From positions 1 to 21,819 of the forward strand of contig CAKTZP010000019.1 in the NCBI GenBank assembly GCA_934636045.1: a DNA stretch of 21,819 nucleotides, read 5' to 3'. The translations under genes were made by a program, and so were the position numbers. The notes beneath the pieces are model-generated. The model saw nothing but the letters and a program-made list of their open reading frames with translations. It was not told the DNA's origin and did not search any database. The DNA is from an uncultured Oscillospiraceae bacterium. Its GTDB lineage: Bacteria > Bacillota > Clostridia > Oscillospirales > Oscillospiraceae. Shown in pieces: positions 1-6,891 of this stretch. Position 1 is the stretch's first letter; each line of letters begins with the position of its first letter.

Positions 1-8
1 AAGTGGAG

Positions 9-260
9 CTACACGGTTGCAAAAGCATCAAAAAAAGCCGTAGCCTCTGAATGGAACATTTCAGAGGCTTCTCTACCGACGTCGGTCAGGATTCCCGCCA
101 CGTCGCGGTACGGCATGCTGTACCGCTGGTTGAGGTAACGCATGGACGCGCCGAGCTCGCCGTCGGGTCCCCCCAGCTGACTGACGATAATGCTCGCGGC
201 ACGGGGGTCCGGCTTCCGGATCTTCACCGGGTATTCCAGTTTTCTCTCATAGATCCACAT
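9..260 (-). pseudogene. cotJC: Truncated spore coat protein CotJC (manganese-catalase family)
   Basis: The first about 62 residues match CotJC closely: an MWIYERKLEYPV start, the GGPDGELGA segment and the RYLNQRYSMP segment. CotJC belongs to the Mn-catalase family and lies in the inner spore coat; full-length proteins are near 190-200 residues. Here the match ends after ILTDVG (about nt 74). The last 21 residues are unrelated and are encoded by a hairpin plus T-run, ending at TAG. Glu35, a likely Mn ligand, is kept. The usual continuation EELAHxE, carrying the next Glu and His ligands, is lost, so no active catalase is expected. The ATG overlaps the stop of the CotJB ORF as TGATG, which implies translational coupling. 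It may be a real truncation or an assembly error at a contig end. Family call is confident; status as a broken gene is likely. Confidence 0.8.
30..69 (-). terminator. Terminator-like hairpin inside the 3' end of the truncated cotJC ORF
   Basis: On the minus strand a 9-bp perfect stem AGCCTCTGA/TCAGAGGCT (nt 61-69 and 42-50) with a 10-nt loop is followed, after 5 nt, by seven T (complement of nt 30-36). This is the layout of an intrinsic terminator, although the stem-to-T gap is slightly long. It lies inside the reading frame just after CotJC homology ends, which supports a join of foreign downstream DNA to the gene. Confidence 0.55.
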
Positions 261-832
261 CAGCGCAGTCCCCCTTGCGTCTCTTCATTTTCCCACGGCC
301 ACGGAAGCCGGGTCCAGTCCCACATACCGTTTTTCTCCCCGGCGCCGAAGAGGGTCATGGGGCCGTACTGCCGCTCGTATTCGGCAAGTACCCGCGCCCG
401 CTCCTCCGTCAGGCGCGCAAAATAGCAGAGCGCGTCGCGGTTGTCGGGGTACGCGTCAAGATACAGTCCGGTGTCAATGAGGGCAAGATCCAGCTCCTGC
501 AGGCGGCGCATGAGCGGACTGCGCTCCTGGGAACCGCTCCGGCACCCGCAATCCTGTCCGCGCGCGGTGCCGAGAAAGCGGATGTCCGATTGCAGCGAGA
601 CGATGGCCATCCCCTCGGAAACACGGGTGTTGGCCGCCACGGAGGCGGTAAAATCCGCCAGCGTGAAGATCGCCCCACCCATCGGCGCGCCGAGCCCGTT
701 GCGGTGCTGCGGCGTGAGCGGCATTTTGCAGACGGCATAGCCGTCGCGGATTTCGACAAACTCGACCTTGGCCATTTCGGTCGCAAAGCGGTCATTACTG
801 AAGCTGCGGATAATCTCTTCGTACTGCTCCAT
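260..832 (-). CDS. Chimeric ORF: N-terminal PaaI-type thioesterase joined to spore coat protein CotJB
   Basis: The 190-residue product has two unrelated halves. Residues 1-92 are a hotdog-fold PaaI-like acyl-CoA thioesterase, with GAPMGGAIFTLADFTASVA as the typical active-site helix and SLQSDIRFLGTARG after it. Residues about 93-190 are a nearly complete CotJB (LMRRLQELDLALIDTGLYL, YPDNRDAL, EYERQYGPMT, LPWPWENEE). PaaI proteins normally run about 130-145 residues, so the last strands of the hotdog are missing, and the join lies near nt 545-560. The start at 832 is chosen because GGGAGGAGG sits 6 nt upstream; an upstream in-frame start at 946 would lie deep in the preceding gene. The ORF overlaps that gene by 38 nt. 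CotJB may still be made separately from the internal ATG near nt 511, which has AGGAG about 12 nt upstream. CotJB normally works with CotJA and CotJC in coat assembly; cotJA is not present here. Confidence 0.8.
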   Translation of the reverse strand: MEQYEEIIRSFSNDRFATEMAKVEFVEIRDGYAVCKMPLTPQHRNGLGAPMGGAIFTLADFTASVAANTRVSEGMAIVSLQSDIRFLGTARGQDCGCRSGSQERSPLMRRLQELDLALIDTGLYLDAYPDNRDALCYFARLTEERARVLAEYERQYGPMTLFGAGEKNGMWDWTRLPWPWENEETQGGLR

Positions 833-2810
833 GGTGTTCCTCCTCCCAGTAAAGGCTTCGCGACCGACTGAGAATATCCAGCGGATCGGCTGCAGAGACC
901 TGTGCAACAAAATATCGATCTCCCTTTTCCGGGATATCCTCGACAACGAGCGCCCCGCCGACCAGCTCGGTCTCCAGTGGCTCGTCGTTTTTATATACCA
1001 CGCTGAACGGTGTAAAATTCTCTCCGGTCAGCGTCAGCATCCCGTTTTCTGCTACGGCGGAGACGATCGTGACGTCCCGCACGCCGAAGCGCATCGTGTG
1101 GTGATTTTTCACCGGCGCGGCATAGCCTTCTCCGTCGAGCAGGTCGTATTCCAACAGCTTCAGATCGTTCTGATAGCTTGTCTCGTCGTCGGCGGCATAG
1201 CTGCAGCTCTGATGCAGGCAGAAAATCGCGCCCTCATGGATGCGGCAGCGCTCCATAACGTAGGCCGCCAGCTGATAGGTTTGCAGATCACGGTCGATCT
1301 TTTTCATCGAATAATTCGTCCAGAGCACATACTCCGTCGTCTGCATATTCCCGCGGGAAAGCTCCGCGTTCGTGATATTAAAGCTCGGCAGATGGTCGCC
1401 GTAAAAGACCACCGCCACCGGCTCCGGCCAGTCCTTCAGCGCCGAGGTCAGCTCGCCGATGAATTCGTCGCACTGCCGCAGCTGCTCCAGGTAATACGAA
1501 AAGCCGTAGGCACGCTCCTCATCGTCCATTCCGGAAACAGCCATCGTCGGCGCGCCCTCGAGCGGCTTTTTAGGATAGCGCCCGTGCGGCTGGACGGAAA
1601 CGGTAAAGACCAGATCCCGTCCGCGCGTGGCTTCCAGCGCATCCAGCACCGCCGGAACAAGCACTGAATCGTCCGCCCAGCCGAGAGGATTATATTCTAC
1701 GTCCGGCATGTATTCCAGCGAGGTAAAGCTGTCAAAGCCGAGGTTGGAATAGACCAGATGCCGGTCATAGAAGGTAGCGTTGTTGTTGTGAATGGCATGG
1801 GTGCTGTAGCCGACGTCGGCCAGCACGCTGGCCACCGACTGCGCCGCGTCGCTGCTGACGGTGGTCATATACGGATATTCCCCAACCCCAAAGTGATTCA
1901 GGTTCATGCCTGTCAGAACCTCGAACTCTGTGTTCGCCGTTCCCGCACCGATGGCCGGAACGGAAAGCAAGCCGGTAGAGCACGAGCGCTTGAGCGCCGT
2001 AAAATTCGGCACAGGGTTCGTTTCATATTGCAGCACCCTCATATAATTGGCGTCAAAGAAGGATTCAAGCTGCACAAAAATGATGTTCGGCGTTTCCTTC
2101 CCCGTCGGCGGAAGCTCGCGCCGCACCTGTAGCACCTCGTCGATCTTGTTGGGCGTATAGTCCTCCGGCTCATTAACGCCGCGGGTCACGCTGCTGGCGG
2201 CAAAGGAATAGATAAAGCCGCTGTCGCTGTAGGCCTCGGGCAGATTGCCGTATTGCTCCGTCCGCCGCAGATAGCCGCCGTGCACCAGCGCAGTGCCCGC
2301 CACGAGCAGCAGCAGCCCCGCCGCGAACAGGTTCGCCGCGCCAAGGGTCAGCATGCTTTCGCTTTTCCCCGTGCGCATCCAGAGGTCAATGATTGCGCCG
2401 AGAACGGCAGAAATGGACAGCATCATTACCGCAAGCCAAGCATGGGAAAGATATTTTTCAAAGATGTCCCGTACGGAGCCCATCAGGAGGATGTCCGACG
2501 CCGTCAGCGGCATGGAGCGGTAGGTCAGCAGAATGAAATCCGCCACCGCAATGCCGACGCACACCGTGGCAAGCAGAGAAAACCAGAACATCCGCTTTCG
2601 CGTGAGCAGTGAAATGGAAAGGAAAAAATACAGGATCAGCGCGCCGTAAAGAAAGGCCAGCGGCCGCATAAAGATAAACCGCAGCGTGTCATCCAGCGAG
2701 CGCCGCGCAAAAATTTCGATCACCGCAGAAAAAACCAGCGACGCCAGCGCCAGACGCGCCAGCTGCCGAAAATTCCGCCCGCACCACTGGCGGCGGATGC
2801 GTTCGCGCAA
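795..2810 (-). CDS. LTA synthase family membrane sulfatase/phosphotransferase
   Basis: This 671-residue protein has the LtaS layout: five hydrophobic segments (about 17-34, 46-70, 74-96, 122-145, 158-178), then an extracellular alkaline-phosphatase-superfamily domain (about 240-560). The metal and catalytic residues of LtaS can be placed: Glu249 in VQLESFF, nucleophile Thr291 in GAGTANTEFE, and Asp472-His473 in YGDHLPS. His409 in QPHGRYP matches a substrate-site His. LtaS enzymes move glycerol-phosphate from phosphatidylglycerol to a polymer outside the membrane; some relatives modify other glycans, so the exact substrate is open. Residues about 575-645 form an extra beta-rich, Ig/IPT-like tail not found in classical LtaS. 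The start is TTG, chosen for a GGGGAGGG site upstream and a promoter at 2850-2877. The 3' end overlaps the thioesterase start. Confidence 0.85.
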   Translation of the reverse strand: MRERIRRQWCGRNFRQLARLALASLVFSAVIEIFARRSLDDTLRFIFMRPLAFLYGALILYFFLSISLLTRKRMFWFSLLATVCVGIAVADFILLTYRSMPLTASDILLMGSVRDIFEKYLSHAWLAVMMLSISAVLGAIIDLWMRTGKSESMLTLGAANLFAAGLLLLVAGTALVHGGYLRRTEQYGNLPEAYSDSGFIYSFAASSVTRGVNEPEDYTPNKIDEVLQVRRELPPTGKETPNIIFVQLESFFDANYMRVLQYETNPVPNFTALKRSCSTGLLSVPAIGAGTANTEFEVLTGMNLNHFGVGEYPYMTTVSSDAAQSVASVLADVGYSTHAIHNNNATFYDRHLVYSNLGFDSFTSLEYMPDVEYNPLGWADDSVLVPAVLDALEATRGRDLVFTVSVQPHGRYPKKPLEGAPTMAVSGMDDEERAYGFSYYLEQLRQCDEFIGELTSALKDWPEPVAVVFYGDHLPSFNITNAELSRGNMQTTEYVLWTNYSMKKIDRDLQTYQLAAYVMERCRIHEGAIFCLHQSCSYAADDETSYQNDLKLLEYDLLDGEGYAAPVKNHHTMRFGVRDVTIVSAVAENGMLTLTGENFTPFSVVYKNDEPLETELVGGALVVEDIPEKGDRYFVAQVSAADPLDILSRSRSLYWEEEHHGAVRRDYPQLQ

Positions 2811-2849
2811 GACCGAGCCCTCCCCTCTCGCAATGAAATTTTTTGTTAC

Positions 2850-2877
2850 AGTATATCATTTTTTTCAAAAAAATCAA
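2850..2877 (-). promoter_or_regulatory. Sigma-A-type promoter for the LTA-synthase-like gene
   Basis: On the minus strand TTGATT (2877-2872) and TATACT (2855-2850) are separated by 16 nt of T- and A-rich sequence. This lies about 40 nt before the TTG start, in the AT-rich gap between divergent genes. Confidence 0.65.
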
Positions 2878-2905
2878 CATCTCTTTGCCGGAAATCCGAA
2901 AAAGC

Positions 2906-2934
2906 TTGCGCCGTTTGCAAAACGGTGGTATAAT
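2906..2934 (+). promoter_or_regulatory. Sigma-A-type extended -10 promoter of the G3E metallochaperone operon
   Basis: TTGCGC (2906-2911), a 17-nt spacer and TATAAT (2929-2934) form a strong promoter. TGG just before the -10 makes it an extended -10. A start of transcription near 2941 is inferred. The spacer contains a perfect dyad, annotated separately. Confidence 0.75.
2911..2925 (+). promoter_or_regulatory. Putative operator dyad in the promoter spacer
   Basis: CCGTTT-GCA-AAACGG is a perfect 6-bp inverted repeat with a 3-nt centre, placed exactly between the -35 and -10. A repressor bound here would block RNA polymerase. The regulator is unknown; no regulator gene is adjacent. Confidence 0.5.
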
Positions 2935-2952
2935 TTAGGCGAAAATTTAGAG

Positions 2953-2968
2953 CACGATAGCTATCGTG
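2953..2968 (+). promoter_or_regulatory. Perfect 16-bp palindrome in the 5' leader, putative operator
   Basis: CACGATAGCTATCGTG is fully self-complementary with no spacer. It lies about 19 nt after the -10 and 19 nt before the ATG, between the inferred transcription start and the ribosome site. It has no T-run, so it is not a terminator. It does not match the Zur, Fur or MntR consensus sequences known to me. As RNA it could also form a small hairpin near the ribosome site. Confidence 0.55.
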
Positions 2969-2987
2969 ACGAAAGGAAGCATATCAA

Positions 2988-4130
2988 ATGACAAAAATCG
3001 ACATCTACTCCGGATTTCTCGGCGCCGGCAAGACGACGCTGATCAAAAAAATGATCCGCGAGGCATATACGGGCGAAAAGCTCGTGCTGATTGAAAACGA
3101 GTTCGGCGAGATCGGCGTGGACGGCGGCTTCATGCAGGAGGCCGGCATTCAGGTCAACGAGATGAACTCGGGCTGCATCTGCTGCTCGCTCGTGGGAGAC
3201 TTCGGTAAGGCGCTGACGCAGGTCATCGCGGACTACCATCCCGACCGCATTCTCATCGAGCCGTCCGGTGTCGGAAAGCTCAGCGATGTCATTGCAGCCG
3301 TCCAACGCGCGGCGAAGGATGAGGCCGAGCTCGGCAGCTTTGTCACCGTCGCGGATGCGACCAAGTGCAGGGTTTACCTCAAGAACTTCGGCGAATTCTA
3401 CTGCAACCAGATTGAGACCGCCTCGACCATCATTCTCTCCCGCACCGCAACCATTTCCCGGGAAAAGCTGGACGCTGCCATTGCCCTGCTGCGCGAGCAC
3501 AACGCGGAGGCTGCCATCATCACGACCCCTTGGGACGAGCTGACCGGCAAGCAGATCCTTGAGGCCATGCAGAAGCGGAACTCGCTGAACGATGAGCTGG
3601 CTGCCATGGTTGCCGAGGCGCATGAGCACCATCACGAGCATCACCATCACCATGACGGCGGCTGCTGCCACCACGAGCACGACGCGGAGCACGAGCATCA
3701 TCATGAGGACGACGATGACTGCTGCTGCGGTCATGAGCACCACCATCATGACCATGACGAATGCTGCCACCATGACCACGGCGAGCATGAGCATCATCAT
3801 GACGACGCGTGCTGCTGCCATGACCACGAGCATCATCACCACGGCCACGACGCCGACGAGATTTTCCAGAGCTGGGGCGTCGAGACGCCGAAGCAGTTCA
3901 CTGCGGAAGCGCTGCGCGAGATCCTGACCGCGCTGGATGATGACGAAACGTACGGCGTTGTCCTGCGCGCCAAGGGCATTGTGCCCGCCGCAGACGGCAC
4001 ATGGCTGCACTTTGACCACGTTCCCGGCGAGATCGACGTCCGCACCGGCACGGCCGCAGTCACCGGCCGCCTGTGCGTCATCGGCTCCGGTCTCAAGACG
4101 GACGCGCTGGCAGCGCTCTTCGGGGTATAA
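2988..4130 (+). CDS. CobW/P47K-type G3E GTPase metallochaperone with duplicated His/Cys-rich metal-binding region
   Basis: This 380-residue member of the COG0523 family has a P-loop G9-F-L-G-A-G-K15-T-T, a CICC metal motif at 63-66 after MNSG, and a switch-like IEPSGVG at 90-96. Residues 301-380 are a CobW C-terminal domain. COG0523 proteins use GTP hydrolysis to deliver Zn, Co or other metals to client enzymes. The standard NKxD guanine motif is not evident: the matching strand reads IILSRTA, so nucleotide specificity may be weak. Between the domains, residues 212-288 hold 36 His and 10 Cys with many Asp and Glu. Two 33-residue units, each starting CCHH, lie in tandem (nt 3663-3761 and 3762-3860). 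This should bind many metal ions in the cytosol as a store or sensor. GAAAGGAAG precedes the ATG. The next gene follows after 3 nt. The metal is not fixed by the sequence; Zn is the first guess. Confidence 0.88.
   Translation: MTKIDIYSGFLGAGKTTLIKKMIREAYTGEKLVLIENEFGEIGVDGGFMQEAGIQVNEMNSGCICCSLVGDFGKALTQVIADYHPDRILIEPSGVGKLSDVIAAVQRAAKDEAELGSFVTVADATKCRVYLKNFGEFYCNQIETASTIILSRTATISREKLDAAIALLREHNAEAAIITTPWDELTGKQILEAMQKRNSLNDELAAMVAEAHEHHHEHHHHHDGGCCHHEHDAEHEHHHEDDDDCCCGHEHHHHDHDECCHHDHGEHEHHHDDACCCHDHEHHHHGHDADEIFQSWGVETPKQFTAEALREILTALDDDETYGVVLRAKGIVPAADGTWLHFDHVPGEIDVRTGTAAVTGRLCVIGSGLKTDALAALFGV
3663..3860 (+). repeat. Tandem duplication of a 99-bp His/Cys/Asp-coding unit
   Basis: Two in-frame units of 33 codons each begin CCHH and carry HEHHH, then a CCC cluster, then HEHHHH in the same order. 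The second unit differs by small shifts and substitutions, so this is an older duplication held by selection for metal ligands rather than an exact recent copy. Confidence 0.8.
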
Positions 4131-4133
4131 GCC

Positions 4134-5069
4134 ATGCCGGTGCCCGTCTATACCTTCACCGGCTTCCTTGATGCCGGAAAGACGAAGTTCATTCAGGAAA
4201 CGCTGTGCGACACGCGCTTCAACGCCGGGGAACGGACGCTGCTGCTCATCTGCGAGGAGGGCGAGGAAGAATTTGACGTTTCCGCCTACCCCTACAAGAA
4301 CGTCTACCCCGAGATCATCGACCAGTCCGCCATCACCACGGCGGAGCTGGAAAAGCTGCTGAAAAAGCACCGCGCCGAGCGCGTGGTCGCCGAGCTCAAC
4401 GGCATGCTGCTTGTCGGCGATTTTTACCAGAAATTCCCCGACGACTGGCAGATCGCGCAGGAGGTCATGTTCGCCGACGGTTCGACGATCGAGAGCTACA
4501 ACGCCAACATGCGCTCGCTCGTGGTCGATAAGCTGACCGGCTGCGAGATGGTCGTGTTCAACCGCGTGCCCGCCGGGCGGGACATCATGCCCCTGCACAA
4601 GCTTGCGCGCGCGCTGAACCGCCGCGTCGGCATTCTCTACGAATACACCGACGGCACGACGCAGTACGACGAGATTGAAGACCCCTTGCCCTTCGACATT
4701 AACGCCCCGGTCATCGAGATCGGCGACGAGGACTACGCTCTCTGGTTCCGCGACATCAACGAGGAGCCGAAGAAGTACAACGGCAAGACCGTACGCTTCA
4801 AGGGTCAGGTCGCGCGGCTGAAAAAGGACCGTGACGGCTTCTTCGCCCCCGGCCGGTTCGTGATGACCTGCTGCGTAGAGGATATTCAGTTCATGGCACT
4901 GCCATGCAAGTATGCCGGCGCCGCGGCGCTGCATACCCGCGATTGGGTCATGGTCGAGGCACAGGTCGAGGTTCGCTTCCACAGCCTCTACCGCGGCATC
5001 GGCCCGGTACTCAAAGCAATCTCCGTCGAGCCCGCCGAAGCGCCCGAACAAGACGTTGCAACCTTTTAA
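4134..5069 (+). CDS. G3E-type P-loop protein fused to a TIGR03943/DUF1980-like domain
   Basis: This 311-residue protein starts with a COG0523-like P-loop domain: G10-F-L-D-A-G-K16-T near the N terminus, followed by LLLICEEGEEEF. It lacks the CxCC motif of its upstream partner. The usual switch Glu-Thr/Ser-Gly is replaced by VAELNGML and the guanine motif by VVFNRVPAG. Residues about 205-300 (GKTVRFKGQVARL, FAPGRFVMTCCVEDIQ, VMVEAQVEV) resemble the C-terminal domain of TIGR03943/YcgQ proteins, an OB-like domain with a CC pair. YcgQ partners a YcgR-type permease and is often linked to zinc control in Firmicutes; no permease lies here. A GGGG stretch about 8 nt before the ATG and the 3-nt gap suggest coupled translation. 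It may be a partner subunit of the upstream chaperone; function is inferred. Confidence 0.75.
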   Translation: MPVPVYTFTGFLDAGKTKFIQETLCDTRFNAGERTLLLICEEGEEEFDVSAYPYKNVYPEIIDQSAITTAELEKLLKKHRAERVVAELNGMLLVGDFYQKFPDDWQIAQEVMFADGSTIESYNANMRSLVVDKLTGCEMVVFNRVPAGRDIMPLHKLARALNRRVGILYEYTDGTTQYDEIEDPLPFDINAPVIEIGDEDYALWFRDINEEPKKYNGKTVRFKGQVARLKKDRDGFFAPGRFVMTCCVEDIQFMALPCKYAGAAALHTRDWVMVEAQVEVRFHSLYRGIGPVLKAISVEPAEAPEQDVATF

Positions 5070-5076
5070 TCAATAC

Positions 5077-5110
5077 AAAAGCGGTACTTCTCATCGGAAG
5101 TACCGCTTTT
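5077..5110 (+). terminator. Bidirectional terminator after the G3E operon; left copy of a 34-bp repeat
   Basis: AAAAGCGGTACTTC (5077-5090), a 6-nt loop and GAAGTACCGCTTTT (5097-5110) form a perfect 14-bp stem ending in T4, 7 nt after the stop codon. The same 34 bp occurs at 5365-5398. Confidence 0.85.
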
Positions 5111-5170
5111 CAGCGTGTCGAAAAACCCTTTTCGGCACGCTGACAGACTGCAAAAAAGTTCGGAAGACAA

Positions 5171-5218
5171 GCAACTCACGCCCGTCGGCGTACACGGGTA
5201 CGGTAGGGCGTGAGTTGC
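5171..5218. repeat. Perfect 13-bp inverted repeat inside the intergenic element
   Basis: GCAACTCACGCCC and its reverse complement GGGCGTGAGTTGC are separated by 22 nt. There is no following T-run, so it is a structural stem and not a terminator. Confidence 0.75.
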
Positions 5219-5364
5219 GCAGTAAGTCAAAATTCTTGCGAAGCAAGCTTTTTCTCGGGTTATAAAGTTCAGGATACTCTGTTTTTGCAAATCAAAACGC
5301 AGAGAACAAAAATCCATTAAAATGTGAACCGATTTTGACGATTACGGACTTTTTTGACAGTCTG

Positions 5365-5399
5365 AAAAGCGGTACTTCTCATCGGAAGTACCGCTTTTT
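5365..5399 (-). terminator. Bidirectional terminator after glpK; right copy of the 34-bp repeat
   Basis: The same AAAAGCGGTACTTC / GAAGTACCGCTTTT hairpin lies directly downstream of the glpK stop on the minus strand, where it ends in T4. In the plus direction it ends in T5. It shields the two convergent operons from each other together with the copy at 5077. Confidence 0.8.
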
Positions 5400-5400
5400 C

Positions 5401-6891
5401 TTATTCTTCTGCCCAGCCCGTGGCGCAGGCCACGGCGCGTTTCCAGCCGCGCAGGCGCTTTTCCCGCTCCGCCGCGTCGATCGACGGGCTGAACACCCGC
5501 TCGCACACCCAGCAGCGCACGATATCATCCGTGCTGCGCCAGAAGCCGCTGGCGAGCCCGGCCAGATAGGCTGCACCCATGGCCGTCGACTCTACGCACG
5601 TCGGACGCATGACCGGCGCGCCGATGATATCCGCCTGCGTCTGCATCAGATAGCTGTTCGCGCTCGCGCCGCCGTCGACCTTCAGGGTCGACACCGGGAT
5701 GCCCGCGTCGGCGCGCATGGCCTCGAGGACATCCTGCACCTGATAGGTAATGGAATCCAGCGTTGCGCGGATCAGATGATATTTGTTGCACCCGCGCGTG
5801 AGACCGACGACCGTGCCGCGCGCATATTGATCCCAATACGGCGCGCCGAGGCCGGTGAACGCGGGAACAACATAGCAGCCGTGCGTGTCCTTCACCTTCT
5901 GCGCCATATATTCCGAGTCCGCTGCGGATTCAATGAGCTTCATCTCGTCGCGCAGCCACTGGATCGCCGCGCCGGCCACAAAGATCGAGCCCTCGAGAGC
6001 GTACTGTACAGCTCCGTTTGCGCCCCATGCAATGGTCGTAACAAGCCCGTGCTCCGAGAAGACCGGCTTTGTACCGGTGTTCATCAGCAGAAAGCAGCCT
6101 GTGCCATAGGTGTTTTTCACCTCGCCGGGGCGCAGACAGGTCTGGCCGAACAGCGCCGCCTGCTGGTCACCTGCCGCGCCGCAGATGGCAATTTCGCCGC
6201 CGAGGAGCGTGGCCTCGGTCTTGCCCAGATAGCCGCTGGACGGCACGGGTGTCGGCAGCATAGCACGCGGAATGTCCAGCAGGTGCAAAATCTCCTCGTC
6301 CCATTGCAGCGTGGTGATGTTGAACAGCATCGTCCGCGAGGCGTTGGAATAGTCCGTTACATGCACCTTTCCGCCCGTCAGCTTCCAGATCAGCCAGCTG
6401 TCGACCGTTCCGAACAGAAGCTCTCCCCGCTCCGCCCGCGCCCGCGCGCCGGGCACATTGTCCAGAAGCCACCGCAGCTTCGTTGCCGAAAAATATGCGT
6501 CGATAACAAGCCCCGTGCGCATGCGGAAAAATTCGGCATATTCCTCGCGCAGCCGGTCGCAGAGCGCGCTCGTGCGGCGGCACTGCCAGACGATGGCCGG
6601 ATAGATCGGCTCACCCGTTGCCTTTTCCCAGACGATTGTGGTTTCGCGCTGGTTGGTCAGCCCGATGGCGGCAATGTCCGCCGCCGTCGCGCCGATTTTT
6701 TGCATGGCCTCCACGGCCACGCCGAGCTGCGTCGCCCAAAGCTCATTGGCATTTTGCTCCACCCAGCCGGGCTTTGGGTAGTACTGCGGAAACTCGCGCT
6801 GCGCCATACTGCAAATGCGCCCATCCGCGCTGACGAGGCAGCAGCGGCTGGAGGTCGTTCCGGCATCGAGTGCCATGATATACTGCTTCAT
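5401..6891 (-). CDS. glpK: Glycerol kinase
   Basis: Full-length FGGY-family kinase of 496 residues, phosphorylating glycerol to sn-glycerol 3-phosphate with ATP in the cytosol. Visible signatures are LDAGTTSSR at 8-16, NQRET at 80-84, the catalytic-region [11 protein letters not shown] at 240-250, [14 protein letters not shown], and [16 protein letters not shown] near the C-terminal ATP site. In Firmicutes GlpK a loop before AGDQQ normally reads YHFFG or YHFYG and contains the His phosphorylated by HPr. Here the segment at about 224-237 reads [14 protein letters not shown], with no His, so this activation route appears absent. The start overlaps the stop of the upstream DUF5662 gene as ATGA, giving coupled translation. 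No glpF or glpD is nearby; the gene instead follows sigK. Confidence 0.96.
   Translation of the reverse strand: MKQYIMALDAGTTSSRCCLVSADGRICSMAQREFPQYYPKPGWVEQNANELWATQLGVAVEAMQKIGATAADIAAIGLTNQRETTIVWEKATGEPIYPAIVWQCRRTSALCDRLREEYAEFFRMRTGLVIDAYFSATKLRWLLDNVPGARARAERGELLFGTVDSWLIWKLTGGKVHVTDYSNASRTMLFNITTLQWDEEILHLLDIPRAMLPTPVPSSGYLGKTEATLLGGEIAICGAAGDQQAALFGQTCLRPGEVKNTYGTGCFLLMNTGTKPVFSEHGLVTTIAWGANGAVQYALEGSIFVAGAAIQWLRDEMKLIESAADSEYMAQKVKDTHGCYVVPAFTGLGAPYWDQYARGTVVGLTRGCNKYHLIRATLDSITYQVQDVLEAMRADAGIPVSTLKVDGGASANSYLMQTQADIIGAPVMRPTCVESTAMGAAYLAGLASGFWRSTDDIVRCWVCERVFSPSIDAAEREKRLRGWKRAVACATGWAEE

Larger units (their letters stand above)
5077..5399. repeat. Composite intergenic repeat element with inverted ends and several hairpins
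   Basis: This gene-free stretch is bounded by identical 34-bp palindromes. Just inside, the two ends remain similar in inverted orientation: CAGACTG followed by a run of A and GTTCGG at 5144-5163, against CGGACTTTTTTGACAGTCTG at 5345-5364. The left end carries an extra hairpin (CAGCGTG at 5111-5117 with CACGCTG at 5136-5142). The centre has a 13-bp perfect stem GCAACTCACGCCC (5171-5183) with its complement at 5206-5218, and a CTTGC-GAA-GCAAG hairpin with a T-run at 5235-5252. No gene-like reading frame is supported. It resembles a MITE-like or REP-like genomic repeat; mobility is inference. Confidence 0.6.

Noticed and set aside
2961..5051. A 696-codon open frame antisense to both G3E genes with very hydrophobic Val/Met-rich stretches
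   Set aside because: It is the reverse complement of the His/Asp/Cys codons and GC-biased third positions. It has no family match, no promoter of its own, and the plus-strand genes have clear motifs.
5066..5317. A small minus-strand open frame of 83 codons inside the composite repeat
   Set aside because: It is made of the hairpin sequences themselves (TLKSGTSDEKYRF is the terminator read as protein), has no ribosome site, and such frames are common artefacts over repeats.
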